From contig NZ_JACEFC010000027.1 in assembly GCF_014180715.1 (NCBI RefSeq), positions 1-42,933 of the forward strand: a stretch of DNA of 42,933 nucleotides, read 5' to 3'. The DNA comes from Nocardioides stalactiti (GTDB taxonomy: Bacteria; Actinomycetota; Actinomycetes; Propionibacteriales; Nocardioidaceae). The position numbers and the translations under genes were made by a program. Positions 30,635-39,596 of the stretch are shown piece by piece; position 1 is the stretch's first letter; the number at the start of each line of letters is the position of its first letter. The notes beneath the pieces were generated by a model. That model ran no database searches. It was given only the letters and a program-made list of their open reading frames with translations, and was not told the origin of the DNA.

Positions 30635-31609
30635 GTGACGACCGTCGACCCTGACCGCCCAGCCACTCGGCTGGTCGTCGGCGTGAACGGTGTCGTCGAG
30701 CAGGGCGACATCCAGGAGAAGGCCACCTTCAAGGACGTCGTGATGGCCTACGTCGGCCTCACCAAGCCCCGGGTCATCGAGCTGCTGCTGCTGACGACCG
30801 TGCCGGTCATGTTCTTCGCCGCCGCCGGGGTCCCCGACCTCGGCCTGGTCGTCGCGACCGTCGCCGGTGGAGCGCTGTCGGCCGGCTCCGCGTCGGTCTT
30901 CAACTGCGTCTACGACCGCGACATCGACGAGCAGATGCGTCGTACCCGGCGCCGCGCGCTGCCGCGTCACATCGTGACGCCGCGGGCCGCGCTCGTCTTC
31001 GGATTCGTCCTCGGGATCCTCTCGACGGTGATCCTGTGGCAGTGGGTCAACCCGCTCTCGGCCGTGCTGTCCGTGGCCGCCAACGCGTTCTACGTCTTCG
31101 GCTACACGATGATCCTCAAGCGGAGGACCACCCAGAACATCGTCTGGGGCGGCATCGCCGGCTGCTTCCCGGCCCTCATCGGCTGGACCGCGGTGACCGA
31201 GCAGCTCGCCTGGGAGCCGATCGTGCTGTTCCTCGTGGTGTTCTTCTGGACGCCGCCGCACACCTGGGCGCTGGCCCTGCGCTACCGCGAGGACTACAAG
31301 CAGGTCGACGTCCCGATGCTGCCCGTCGTCCGCTCGGCCCACAACGTCGCCGTGCAGATCGTCGTCTACAGCTGGGTGATGGTCGCGACCAGCCTGGTCC
31401 TGTGGCCGGTCGCGGACACGGGCCTCGTCTACCCGATCGCGGCTGCGGTCCTCGGCGCGGTGTTCCTGCTCCAGGCCCACCAGCTCGAGCGACGGGCCAA
31501 GGGCACCGAGGACCTCTCGATCATCCGCCCCATGCACCTCTTCCACAGCAGCAACCTCTATCTGTCGCTGCTGTTCGTCGCGGTCGCGATCGACCCGCTC
31601 CTGCGCTGA
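30635..31609 (+). CDS. ctaB: Protoheme IX farnesyltransferase (haem O synthase)
   Basis: This 324-residue UbiA-family membrane enzyme adds a farnesyl group to haem B to make haem O for cytochrome oxidase. The two Asp-rich motifs are present: NCVYDRDIDEQMRRTRRRALP and REDYKQVDVPMLPV. About eight or nine membrane helices follow a short cytoplasmic N-terminus. It converges on ctaA, which converts haem O to haem A, with a 29-base gap between them. Confidence 0.96.
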   Translation: MTTVDPDRPATRLVVGVNGVVEQGDIQEKATFKDVVMAYVGLTKPRVIELLLLTTVPVMFFAAAGVPDLGLVVATVAGGALSAGSASVFNCVYDRDIDEQMRRTRRRALPRHIVTPRAALVFGFVLGILSTVILWQWVNPLSAVLSVAANAFYVFGYTMILKRRTTQNIVWGGIAGCFPALIGWTAVTEQLAWEPIVLFLVVFFWTPPHTWALALRYREDYKQVDVPMLPVVRSAHNVAVQIVVYSWVMVATSLVLWPVADTGLVYPIAAAVLGAVFLLQAHQLERRAKGTEDLSIIRPMHLFHSSNLYLSLLFVAVAIDPLLR

Positions 31610-31638
31610 CCCGCAGACCCGCTGATCCAGCCGGTGCG

Positions 31639-32544
31639 TCAGGCGCCGCGGGAGGCGCGGGTCGAGATGACCAGCCAGGCGAGCGCGGCCGACGTGAGTG
31701 CCGCGCCGAGCATGTGCAGGAGCACGAGCGCGATCGGCAGGTCGAGGAAGTACTGGGTGTAGCCGATCGCGCCCTGCAGGACCTCGACGCCGAGCAGTGC
31801 GGTCGCGGCGGTGCGCAACGGCACGTTGCCCGCGCGCCGGGCGAGCACGAGCGTGAGCACGGTGAGGCCGACCAGCGCGTAGACCGCCCAGGCGTGGACG
31901 TGGGACATCGTGGCCGGGTCCAGGCCGGTCCGACGCGAGTCGAGGTCGCCGCTGTGGGGGCCCGAGCCGGTCACGACCGTGCCGAGGTAGAGCACGACCC
32001 AGCCGGCGGCGAAGGTGGCGGCCGCGGCCTGCTTGAGCCGCGGGGTCGCCCAGGCGCGGGGTCGGCCGGCGAGCAGGTCGACGAGGAGGACGCAGGCGCC
32101 GATGATCGCCATCGACACCAGCAGGTGGAACGCGACGATCCACGGGTTGAGGTCGGTGAGTACCGTGATGCCGCCGATGATCGCCTGGGCCGGGATGCCG
32201 AGCGCGATCACCGTGGCGAGGACGAACGGACGTCGGTCAGCGCCGTCACGGTCGCTGAGGACCGGCCGCAGTGCGGCCACCCAGCAACCGATCGCGATCG
32301 CGACCAGGACGAAGGTCAGGGTCCGGTTGCCGAACTCGATCGCGCCGTTGATGCCCAGCTCGTCGTGCGGGACGTAGGAATCGTCGGTGCAGCGCGGCCA
32401 GGTCGGGCAGCCGAGCCCGGAGCCGGTCAGCCGCACCGCCCCGCCGGTGATGACGATCGCGATGTTGGCGACCAGGTTGGCCCAGGCCAGCCGGACGAGG
32501 GTGCGCGTCGGCCGCTGCGTCTGCGTCACTCCCACCGGAACCAC
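31639..32544 (-). CDS. ctaA: Haem A synthase
   Basis: This 301-residue COX15/CtaA membrane protein oxidises the C8 methyl of haem O to give haem A. Family features are GSGLGCPTWPRC with its cysteine pair in the first extracytoplasmic loop, EFGNRTLTF, FHLLVSMAI, HVHAWAVYALVG and LLHMLGAAL, with about eight helices and four candidate haem-ligand histidines. The start is uncertain: GTG 32544 has no clear ribosome site, and GTG 32529 would overlap the permease stop as GTGA. It is the last gene of a coupled run with the ABC exporter. Confidence 0.94.
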   Translation of the reverse strand: MVPVGVTQTQRPTRTLVRLAWANLVANIAIVITGGAVRLTGSGLGCPTWPRCTDDSYVPHDELGINGAIEFGNRTLTFVLVAIAIGCWVAALRPVLSDRDGADRRPFVLATVIALGIPAQAIIGGITVLTDLNPWIVAFHLLVSMAIIGACVLLVDLLAGRPRAWATPRLKQAAAATFAAGWVVLYLGTVVTGSGPHSGDLDSRRTGLDPATMSHVHAWAVYALVGLTVLTLVLARRAGNVPLRTAATALLGVEVLQGAIGYTQYFLDLPIALVLLHMLGAALTSAALAWLVISTRASRGA

Positions 32545-33290
32545 CGCCCCGCGGCCGCGCCGCCGCCGACGGCCCAGGCCGCCAGCGTGGCGAGCTCCCG
32601 CCAGGCGACGGAGCCGTCGAACGCGTCGCGCATCGCCTCGCCGAGGGCACCCGAGGGGAGCCAGGTCATGACGTCGCCGAGGCCGCCGTACGCCGCCGCC
32701 GGCAGGACGACCGCACCGCCCGCGAGCAGCAGCAGGTAGACCAGGTTCGCCGCAGCCAGGGTGGCCTCCGCGCGCAGGGTGCCCGCGAGCAGCATGCCGA
32801 GCCCGGCGAAGGCCGCGGTGCCGAGCAGCACGGCGAGGAGCAGGGCGACCGGCTGGACGTCGGGGGACCAGCCGAGCGCCAGCCCGGCCGCGCCGATGAC
32901 GAGGAACTGGAGGACCTCGACCAGCAGCAGGGCGCCGATCTTGCCGCCGAGGAGGGCGCCGCGGGCCAGGGGAGCGGTGCCGAGCCGCTTGAGGACGCCG
33001 TACCGCCGCTCGAACCCGGTCGCGATGGCCAGCGAGGTGAACGCCGTCGACATGACGGCGAGCGCGAGCACACCGGGGGTGAGGACGTCGACCGAGGTGT
33101 GCTTCGAGCCGAGGTCGAGCGCGGCCGAGCCGCGGACGGCGCCGACGAGCACGATGAGGGGGATCACGACCGCGAGGAGCAGCTGCTCGCCGTTGCGGAG
33201 GAGGAGCCTGGCCTCCATCGCCGTCTGGGCGAGCACCTGGCGAGCGACCGGCGCGGCCCCCGGTGCCGGCGTGAACGTCCCGGCGCTCAT
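32526..33290 (-). CDS. ABC-2 type exporter permease
   Basis: This 254-residue membrane protein has about six helices and the ABC-2 permease segment FERRYGVLKRLGTAPLARGALLGGK before the third helix. ATG 33290 overlaps the ATPase stop as ATGA, so the pair makes one exporter. Substrate is unknown. The place beside ctaA and ctaB recurs in actinobacteria, which hints at a link with haem or cytochrome assembly, though drug-efflux-type annotation is also common. Confidence 0.9.
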   Translation of the reverse strand: MSAGTFTPAPGAAPVARQVLAQTAMEARLLLRNGEQLLLAVVIPLIVLVGAVRGSAALDLGSKHTSVDVLTPGVLALAVMSTAFTSLAIATGFERRYGVLKRLGTAPLARGALLGGKIGALLLVEVLQFLVIGAAGLALGWSPDVQPVALLLAVLLGTAAFAGLGMLLAGTLRAEATLAAANLVYLLLLAGGAVVLPAAAYGGLGDVMTWLPSGALGEAMRDAFDGSVAWRELATLAAWAVGGGAAAGRWFRWE

Positions 33291-34240
33291 GAGCCCGACA
33301 CCTCCGTCTCGCGTGCGGTGAGCTCGAGGAAGACGTCCTCGAGGTTGCGCTGGCCCAGGGTGAGCGACTCCGGGAGCACGCCGTGGTGCTCGCACCAGCG
33401 CGAGACCACCGCGAGCGTCGAGCCGTCGGCCGGTCCGGACACCTGGAGGCTGTGCTCGTCGAGCACGATCAGCTCGGTCGTCGGGCCGAGGGCGTCGGCG
33501 AGCGACTGCGGCGCCCCGGGCGGGAACGGCTGGGTCACGACCAGCCGGATCGTGGCGACGGTGCCGCCCCGGGTCAGCTCGAGCGGGGAGCCGCTGGCGA
33601 CGAGCGTGCCCTTGTCGAGGATGTGCACGTGGTCGGCGAGGCGCTCGGCCTCCTCCAGGTAGTGCGTCGTCAGCACGACGGTCACGCCGTCGGTGCGCAG
33701 CTCCTCGAGCAGCTCCCAGACGGTCCGGCGGACCTGCGGGTCCAGGCCCGCAGTCGGCTCGTCGACGAAGACCAGCTCGGGGCGGCCGACGAGAGCCATC
33801 GCCAGCCCGAGCCGCTGCTGCTGGCCGCCCGAGAGTCGCCGGTACGGCGTCCGCCCGCACTCGTGGAGGGCGAGCCGATCCATGAGCAGGCCGGTGTCGA
33901 GCGGGTGGGCGTGCAGCCGGGCGACGTGGGTGAGCATCTCGTCGGCCCGGACGCCGCTCCACGCGCCGCCGGCCTGGAGCATCACGCCGATCCGGGGCAT
34001 CAGAGCCCGGCGGTCCGCCACCGGGTCGAGCCCGAGCACGCGCACCGAGCCGGCCTGCGGACGGCGGTAGCCCTCGCAGGTCTCGAGCGTGGTGGTCTTG
34101 CCCGCGCCGTTGGGTCCGAGGACGGCCGTGATCGTGTGGGCCGCGACCTCGAGGGAGAGGCCGTCGACGGCGGTCTTGTCGCCGTAGCGCATCACCAGGC
34201 CGTCGATGCGCACGGCGGGGGAAGGCTCGGGCACCGCCAC
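33287..34240 (-). CDS. ABC transporter ATP-binding protein
   Basis: This 317-residue ATPase has Walker A GPNGAGKTTT, Q-loop VMLQAGG, signature LSGGQQQRLGLA, Walker B LVFVDEPTAGLD and the switch His in TTHYLEE. A C-terminal extension of about 90 residues is usual for DrrA-type exporters. It is coupled to the permease by ATGA. GTG 34240 is the longest reasonable start; GTG 34234 is an alternative. Confidence 0.94.
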   Translation of the reverse strand: MAVPEPSPAVRIDGLVMRYGDKTAVDGLSLEVAAHTITAVLGPNGAGKTTTLETCEGYRRPQAGSVRVLGLDPVADRRALMPRIGVMLQAGGAWSGVRADEMLTHVARLHAHPLDTGLLMDRLALHECGRTPYRRLSGGQQQRLGLAMALVGRPELVFVDEPTAGLDPQVRRTVWELLEELRTDGVTVVLTTHYLEEAERLADHVHILDKGTLVASGSPLELTRGGTVATIRLVVTQPFPPGAPQSLADALGPTTELIVLDEHSLQVSGPADGSTLAVVSRWCEHHGVLPESLTLGQRNLEDVFLELTARETEVSGS

Positions 34241-34343
34241 AGTTTAGGGAGGCTGTCGCCGGTGCCGACCGCCGGTCCGGGCTTCAGCCGGCGGCGTCGG
34301 CCGCGAAGGACACCCGCCGGGAGTCGAGGCTGGTGAGCCCTTC

Positions 34344-34349
34344 TACGCT
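34344..34349 (+). promoter_or_regulatory. -10 box of leaderless membrane-protein gene
   Basis: TACGCT is followed by 7 bases and GTG 34357. It supports that start over an upstream in-frame ATG. Confidence 0.45.
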
Positions 34350-34356
34350 GTGCGGC

Positions 34357-34722
34357 GTGAACGCGTGGGTGGAAGGCGCCGTGCTGCTGGCGTGTGCTGC
34401 CGCGGCCCTGCTCTTCGTCGTCGACCTGGTCCGCGACCGCAACACCCTGGACTCCCACTTCGTCGCCCTCGCGGTCGTCGAGGTCGCGGTCCTCGTCCAC
34501 GCGGTCTGGGCGGGGGTCGACCTGGCGGGTGCCGACATCGACGGCTCCGACCAGGCGAAGGTGATCAGCTATCTCGGCGCGATGGCGATCGGACCGGTGC
34601 TCGGTGCCTATTTCGGGCTCATCGAGCGGTCGCGGGCCGGCACCTTCAGCATGCTCCTGGCGGTCGCCACCGTCGCGGCGCTCGAGGCCCGCGTCATCGA
34701 CATCTGGAGCACCCTTGTCTGA
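34357..34722 (+). CDS. Small four-helix membrane protein, unknown function
   Basis: This 121-residue protein has four predicted membrane helices (about 6-24, 36-58, 70-92 and 98-118) with little soluble sequence. GTG 34357 is chosen because a -10 box lies 7 bases upstream. The next membrane-protein gene starts inside its last codons, so the two are coupled and may work as a pair. I do not recognise a family function. Confidence 0.75.
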   Translation: MNAWVEGAVLLACAAAALLFVVDLVRDRNTLDSHFVALAVVEVAVLVHAVWAGVDLAGADIDGSDQAKVISYLGAMAIGPVLGAYFGLIERSRAGTFSMLLAVATVAALEARVIDIWSTLV

Positions 34723-35134
34723 GGCCCGGTCGTCCGTGTCGCGCCCGTCCGCCGAGCTGGCGTCGGGCTGGGGCCGTGCGCTCGTGTTCGCGTACGGCGT
34801 CTTCGCGGTCGCGGCCACCGGGCGCTCCGTCCTCCAGATCGGTACCGACTTCGACCGGGCTCCGTTGGCGTACTCGCTCTCCCTCCTGGCCGCGGTGGTC
34901 TACCTGGTCGCCACCACCTCCCTGCTCCTCGGCGGCGTCACTGGCTGGCGGGTCGCGGGCATCGCGGTCGGGATCGAGCTGGTCGGGGTCTTGTCGGTGG
35001 GCGCGCTCAGCTATGTCGCCACGGACCTGTTCCCGGACCGCACGGTGTGGTCGCACTTCGGCCAGGGCTACGGGTTCGTCCCGCTCGTGCTGCCGTTCGC
35101 CGGGCTCGCCTGGCTCCGCCACACCCGCCCCTGA
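34715..35134 (+). CDS. Small membrane protein, unknown function
   Basis: This 139-residue protein has four predicted helices (about 19-40, 48-70, 75-97 and 113-134) and a short polar N-terminus LSEARSSVSRPSAE. The TTG at 34715 overlaps the preceding stop by 8 bases and has TGGAG 5 bases upstream; a GTG at 34736 is an alternative. It is probably a partner of the preceding membrane protein. No catalytic motif is visible. Confidence 0.72.
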   Translation: MSEARSSVSRPSAELASGWGRALVFAYGVFAVAATGRSVLQIGTDFDRAPLAYSLSLLAAVVYLVATTSLLLGGVTGWRVAGIAVGIELVGVLSVGALSYVATDLFPDRTVWSHFGQGYGFVPLVLPFAGLAWLRHTRP

Positions 35135-35164
35135 CCAGGATCGCGGAGGCGTGACCGGGACCAC

Positions 35165-35219
35165 TTAGGGTGGCCTTGCTTGAATGCGCGGAAGCATTAA
35201 CGTCACACTTGTGTTGTGG
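35165..35219 (+). promoter_or_regulatory. suf operon control region: IdeR-like box, inverted repeat and SufR-like site
   Basis: The 19-mer at 35165-35183, starting TTAGGGTGGCCTTGC, agrees with the IdeR/DtxR iron-box consensus at about 14 of 19 positions by hand count. An inverted repeat AATGC (35183-35187) and GCATT (35194-35198) follows. ACACT-N5-TGTGG at 35205-35219 fits the remembered mycobacterial SufR site ACACT-N5-TGTGA except for the last base. A possible promoter is TTGCTT (35176-35181), 16 bases, TAACGT (35198-35203). Joint iron and Fe-S control is inference. Confidence 0.5.
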
Positions 35220-35917
35220 AAAACATGGGCCACGACTCCGACCAGCCGACGCGCCAGCGCGTGGCGCGGTCGATCCTGGTCAACGGGCCCTCCACGGCAG
35301 CGGCGCTGGCTGAGCGTCTGGACCTGACGCCGGCCGCCGTACGACGCCATCTCGACCACCTGCTCGAGGAGCGGGCCGTCGAGGCGCGCGACCCTCGTCC
35401 GGTCGGCTCGCGGGGCCGCGGGCGTCCGGCGAAGGTGTTCGCGCTGACCGAGCACGGGCGCGACGGCTTCGACCAGCAGTACGACGACCTGGCCAACGAG
35501 GCGCTGCGCTTCCTGGCCGAGACGGTCGGCCCCGAGGCGGTGAAGGCGTTCGCCGAGCGGCGCGCGTCGTTCATCGAGGAGAAGTTCCCGCAGGTCGCCG
35601 CGCAGCACCCCGACGCCTCGCCGGCCGAGGTGCTCGCGATGGTCTTCTCGGACGAGGGCTACGCCGCCTCCGTCCGCCAGCTTCCTCGCCCCCTCAACGT
35701 GCTCGGCGGGGAGCAGCTGTGCCAGCAGCACTGCCCCGTGTCCCACGTCGCCCACGAGTTCCCGCAGCTGTGCGAGGCCGAGACCGAGGCGATCAGCCGC
35801 GTGCTCGGCACCCATGTCCAACGACTGGCGACCATCGCCCACGGCGACGGCGTCTGCACGACGTGCATCCCGGCCACACCCGCGATCGACAGAGAGAAGG
35901 AGCAGGTCACCTCATGA
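35216..35917 (+). CDS. sufR: Fe-S-sensing transcriptional repressor SufR
   Basis: This 233-residue regulator has an N-terminal winged helix-turn-helix ([24 protein letters not shown]) and a wing with [15 protein letters not shown]. The C-terminal part carries the cysteine cluster [18 protein letters not shown], expected to bind an Fe-S cluster, and a later CTTC pair. In mycobacteria and cyanobacteria SufR represses the suf operon when clusters are plentiful. The start may be GTG 35216, inside its own likely operator, or ATG 35225; no ribosome site precedes either. It overlaps sufB by ATGA. Confidence 0.93.
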   Translation: MENMGHDSDQPTRQRVARSILVNGPSTAAALAERLDLTPAAVRRHLDHLLEERAVEARDPRPVGSRGRGRPAKVFALTEHGRDGFDQQYDDLANEALRFLAETVGPEAVKAFAERRASFIEEKFPQVAAQHPDASPAEVLAMVFSDEGYAASVRQLPRPLNVLGGEQLCQQHCPVSHVAHEFPQLCEAETEAISRVLGTHVQRLATIAHGDGVCTTCIPATPAIDREKEQVTS

Positions 35918-37332
35918 CCTCCATCGAAGACCTCAACCCCGAGCTGAAGGGCATCGGTCGCTACGAGTTCGGCTGGTCCGACAAGAACGACGTCGGCGCC
36001 GACGCGAAGCGCGGCCTGAGCGAGGACGTGGTCCGCAACATCTCCTCGCTGAAGTCCGAACCGCAGTGGATGCTCGACCTGCGCCTGAAGGGCCTCAAGC
36101 TCTTCGGTCGCAAGCCCATGCCCACGTGGGGCTCGGACCTGAGCGCGATCGACTTCGACAACATCAAGTACTTCGTGCGCTCCTCGGAGAAGCAGGCCGC
36201 CACCTGGGACGACCTCCCCGAGGACATCAAGAACACCTACGACAAGCTCGGCATCCCCGAGGCGGAGAAGCAGCGCCTGGTCTCCGGTGTCGCGGCCCAG
36301 TACGAGTCCGAGGTCGTCTACCACTCGATCCGTGAGGACCTCGAGGCCCAGGGCGTCCTGTTCCTCGACACCGACACCGCGCTCAAGGAGCAGCCGGAGC
36401 TGTTCCAGGAGTACTTCGGCACCGTGATCCCGGTCGGCGACAACAAGTTCGCTGCGCTCAACACCGCCGTGTGGTCCGGTGGCTCGTTCATCTACGTGCC
36501 CAAGGGTGTCCACGTCGACATCCCGCTCCAGGCCTACTTCCGGATCAACACCGAGAACATGGGCCAGTTCGAGCGGACCCTGATCATCGTCGACGAGGAC
36601 GCCTACGTGCACTACGTCGAGGGCTGCACCGCGCCGATCTACTCGTCGGACTCGCTGCACTCCGCGGTCGTCGAGATCATCGTCAAGAAGGGCGGCCGCT
36701 GCCGCTACACGACCATCCAGAACTGGTCGAACAACGTCTACAACCTCGTCACCAAGCGCGCGGTCTGCGAGGCCGGCGCGACGATGGAGTGGGTCGACGG
36801 CAACATCGGCTCCAAGGTGACGATGAAGTACCCCGCCGTCTACCTGATGGGCGAGCACGCCAAGGGCGAGACGCTCTCCATCGCGTTCGCGGGCGAGGGC
36901 CAGCACCAGGACGCCGGCGCCAAGATGGTGCACGCGGCGCCCAACACGTCCAGCTCGATCCTCAGCAAGTCGGTCGCGCGCGGCGGCGGGCGTACGTCGT
37001 ACCGCGGCCTGATCCAGATCAACGAGGGCGCGCACGGCTCGAAGTCCAACGTGCTGTGCGACGCGCTCCTGGTCGACCAGATCAGCCGCTCCGACACCTA
37101 CCCCTACGTCGACATCCGCGAGGACGACGTGTCCATGGGCCACGAGGCGAGCGTCTCGAAGGTCTCCGACGACCAGCTCTTCTACCTCATGTCACGCGGC
37201 ATGGAGCAGGACGAGGCGATGGCGATGATCGTCCGCGGCTTCGTCGAGCCGATCGCCAAGGAGCTCCCGATGGAGTACGCCCTCGAGCTCAACCGGCTCA
37301 TCGAGCTGCAGATGGAAGGAGCCGTCGGCTGA
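35914..37332 (+). CDS. sufB: Fe-S cluster scaffold protein SufB
   Basis: This 472-residue protein is the scaffold of the SufBCD complex on which Fe-S clusters are built. It has the beta-helix core typical of SufB/Suf[34 protein letters not shown], and the C-terminal [30 protein letters not shown] helix that contacts SufC. There is no intein, unlike some mycobacterial SufB proteins. A purine-rich AGAAGGAG lies upstream of ATG 35914, which overlaps the sufR stop. sufD starts on the last base of the stop. Confidence 0.97.
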   Translation: MTSIEDLNPELKGIGRYEFGWSDKNDVGADAKRGLSEDVVRNISSLKSEPQWMLDLRLKGLKLFGRKPMPTWGSDLSAIDFDNIKYFVRSSEKQAATWDDLPEDIKNTYDKLGIPEAEKQRLVSGVAAQYESEVVYHSIREDLEAQGVLFLDTDTALKEQPELFQEYFGTVIPVGDNKFAALNTAVWSGGSFIYVPKGVHVDIPLQAYFRINTENMGQFERTLIIVDEDAYVHYVEGCTAPIYSSDSLHSAVVEIIVKKGGRCRYTTIQNWSNNVYNLVTKRAVCEAGATMEWVDGNIGSKVTMKYPAVYLMGEHAKGETLSIAFAGEGQHQDAGAKMVHAAPNTSSSILSKSVARGGGRTSYRGLIQINEGAHGSKSNVLCDALLVDQISRSDTYPYVDIREDDVSMGHEASVSKVSDDQLFYLMSRGMEQDEAMAMIVRGFVEPIAKELPMEYALELNRLIELQMEGAVG

Positions 37333-38507
37333 TGTCGGCAGTTGCAGAGCGTCTCGGGGCTGCCCTCGAGATGGACAAGGTCGAGTCCCACCTCCACCCC
37401 GAGGGGTCCTTCGACGTCGCCGACCACGAGGTCCCGACCGGTCGTGAGGAGATCTGGCGGTTCACCCCGCTGAAGCGCCTCAAGGGTCTCCACCAGGAGG
37501 CCTCGCTCGCCGGGACGTCGTACGCCCCTGCGTTCGACGCGCCCGAGGGCGTCCGGATCGAGCAGGTCGAGGGCGACGCGCTCAAGGGCGTCAGCGGACT
37601 GGTCCCGTGGGACCGGATCTCCGCGCGTGCCTTCGCCGAGGCGAAGTCGACGCTCGCGGTGACCATCCCCGCCGAGACCGAGCTGGACCGCCCGGTGTTC
37701 GTCACCCTCAAGGGCACGGGCACCGACGAGGCCACTGCGACGCACGCGGTGATCCGGGCGGAGAAGTTCTCCCAGGCGGTCGTCGTCATCCGGTTCGAGG
37801 GCTCGATGATCCTGGCCGACAACGTCGAGGTCGTCGTCGAGGACGGGGCCAAGCTCACCGTCATCAGCATCGACGACTGGGCCGACGACGCCGTCCACGT
37901 CGGCCACCGGCACATCCGGGTCGGTCGCGACGCGGAGTTCAAGCACGTCGACATCACCATCGGCGGTGACGTGGTCCGCCACGACACCACCGCGGAGTAC
38001 TCCGGCCCCGGCGGCTCGGTCGAGATGCTCGGCCTCTACTTCGCCGACGCCGGTCAGCACATCGAGCACCGTCTCTTCGTCGACCACACCGCCCCCAAGA
38101 CCAAGAGCCACGTGGTCTACAAGGGCGCGCTCCAGGGCGAGAAGGCGCACACGGTCTGGATCGGCAACGTGCTCATCCGCAAGGTCGCCGAGGGCATCGA
38201 GACCTACGAGGAGAACCGCAACCTGGTCCTCACCGACGGGTGCCACGCCGACTCCGTCCCCAACCTCGAGATCGAGACGGGCGAGATCGCCGGTGCCGGG
38301 CACGCCTCGGCCACCGCGCGCTTCGACGACGAGCACCTCTTCTACCTGCGATCGCGCGGCATCTCCGAGAAGGAGGCGCAGCGCCTGGTCGTGCACGGCT
38401 TCTTCGACGACCTGATCCGCAAGATCGGGGTGCCCGAGCTCCAGGAGCAGCTCGCCGCCACGGTCGAGGCCGAGCTGGCCAAGAACGTCCTCAAGGAGCT
38501 CGTGTGA
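37332..38507 (+). CDS. sufD: Fe-S cluster assembly protein SufD
   Basis: This 391-residue paralogue of SufB completes the SufBC2D complex and is needed for iron delivery. It has the shared beta-helix core (HRLFVDHTAPKTKSHVVYKGAL) and the C-terminal LRSRGISEKEAQRLVVHGFFDDLI helix. Its ATG shares one base with the sufB stop, and its stop overlaps the following Rieske ferredoxin as GTGA. Confidence 0.96.
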   Translation: MSAVAERLGAALEMDKVESHLHPEGSFDVADHEVPTGREEIWRFTPLKRLKGLHQEASLAGTSYAPAFDAPEGVRIEQVEGDALKGVSGLVPWDRISARAFAEAKSTLAVTIPAETELDRPVFVTLKGTGTDEATATHAVIRAEKFSQAVVVIRFEGSMILADNVEVVVEDGAKLTVISIDDWADDAVHVGHRHIRVGRDAEFKHVDITIGGDVVRHDTTAEYSGPGGSVEMLGLYFADAGQHIEHRLFVDHTAPKTKSHVVYKGALQGEKAHTVWIGNVLIRKVAEGIETYEENRNLVLTDGCHADSVPNLEIETGEIAGAGHASATARFDDEHLFYLRSRGISEKEAQRLVVHGFFDDLIRKIGVPELQEQLAATVEAELAKNVLKELV

Positions 38508-38839
38508 CGTTCGAGAAGGCCTGCGCGCTGGCCGACGTACCGGACGACGAGGCGCTCGCCGTCACGATCGGCGAGTACGACGTCGCCATCGCCAAGGACG
38601 GCGACGAGTACTTCGCGCTCCAGGACCTCTGCTCCCACGCCGCGGTCTCGCTCTCCGAGGGCGAGGTCGCCAACGGCGCTGTCGAGTGCTGGCTGCACGG
38701 CTCCTGCTTCGAGCTGCGCACCGGCAAGCCCACCCACTTCCCGGCGACCGAAGCGGTCGCCACCTTCCCCGTCGAGGTCCGAGGCGATGACCTCTACGTC
38801 GACGTCACCACCACCGCGAACGGAGTCACCCCCACATGA
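38504..38839 (+). CDS. Rieske-type ferredoxin of the suf operon
   Basis: This 111-residue cytosolic Rieske ferredoxin has ligands in CSHAAVSLSEG and CWLHGSCF, that is C-x-H and C-x2-H, without the extra disulfide cysteines. It overlaps sufD by four bases and sufC by four bases. This inserted gene is usual in actinobacterial suf operons, where an electron-donor role in cluster assembly or repair is suspected but unproven. It resembles the ferredoxin subunit of ring-hydroxylating oxygenases. Confidence 0.92.
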   Translation: MTFEKACALADVPDDEALAVTIGEYDVAIAKDGDEYFALQDLCSHAAVSLSEGEVANGAVECWLHGSCFELRTGKPTHFPATEAVATFPVEVRGDDLYVDVTTTANGVTPT

Positions 38840-39594
38840 GCACCCTGGAGATCAAGGACCTCAAGGTCCAGGTCAACACCGAGGACGGCCCCAAGGAGAT
38901 CCTCAAGGGCGTCACGCTGACCATCAAGGACGGCGAGACCCACGCGATCATGGGTCCCAACGGCTCGGGCAAGTCGACCCTCGCGTACTCGATCGCCGGT
39001 CACCCGCGCTACGAGATCACCGGCGGCACGGTGACCCTCGACGGCGAGGACGTGCTGGAGATGTCGGTCGACGAGCGCGCCCGCGCCGGCCTGTTCCTCG
39101 CGATGCAGTACCCCGTCGAGGTCCCCGGCGTGTCGGTGTCGAACTTCCTGCGCACCGCCAAGACCGCGATCAGCGGTGAGGCGCCGAAGCTGCGCACCTG
39201 GGTCAAGGACGTCAACAGCGCCCTGGACCTGATGAACCTGGACTCCACGTTCTCGTCGCGTTCGGTCAACGAGGGCTTCTCCGGTGGGGAGAAGAAGCGC
39301 CACGAGATCGCCCAGCTCGACCTCCTCGACCCCAAGGTCGCGATCCTCGACGAGACCGACTCCGGCCTCGACATCGACGCGCTCAAGGTCGTCTCCGAGG
39401 GCGTCAACCGGTTCCGCGAGCGTGACAACAAGGGCGTCCTGCTCATCACGCACTACACGCGGATCCTGCGCTACATCAAGCCCGACTACGTCCACGTGTT
39501 CGTCGACGGCAAGGTGGCCGACGAGGGCGGCCCGGAGCTCGCCGACGAGCTGGAGGCCAACGGCTACGAGAAGTACCTCACGGCGGCGGTCTGA
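38836..39594 (+). CDS. sufC: Fe-S assembly ATPase SufC
   Basis: This 252-residue ABC-type ATPase powers the SufBCD scaffold. Walker A is GPNGSGKST, the signature is FSGGEKKRHEI, Walker B is VAILDETDSGLDID, and the switch His is in LITHYTRIL. ATG 38836 overlaps the ferredoxin stop as ATGA. It has no membrane partner, as expected for SufC. sufS follows after 2 bases. Confidence 0.97.
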   Translation: MSTLEIKDLKVQVNTEDGPKEILKGVTLTIKDGETHAIMGPNGSGKSTLAYSIAGHPRYEITGGTVTLDGEDVLEMSVDERARAGLFLAMQYPVEVPGVSVSNFLRTAKTAISGEAPKLRTWVKDVNSALDLMNLDSTFSSRSVNEGFSGGEKKRHEIAQLDLLDPKVAILDETDSGLDIDALKVVSEGVNRFRERDNKGVLLITHYTRILRYIKPDYVHVFVDGKVADEGGPELADELEANGYEKYLTAAV

Positions 39595-39596
39595 CG

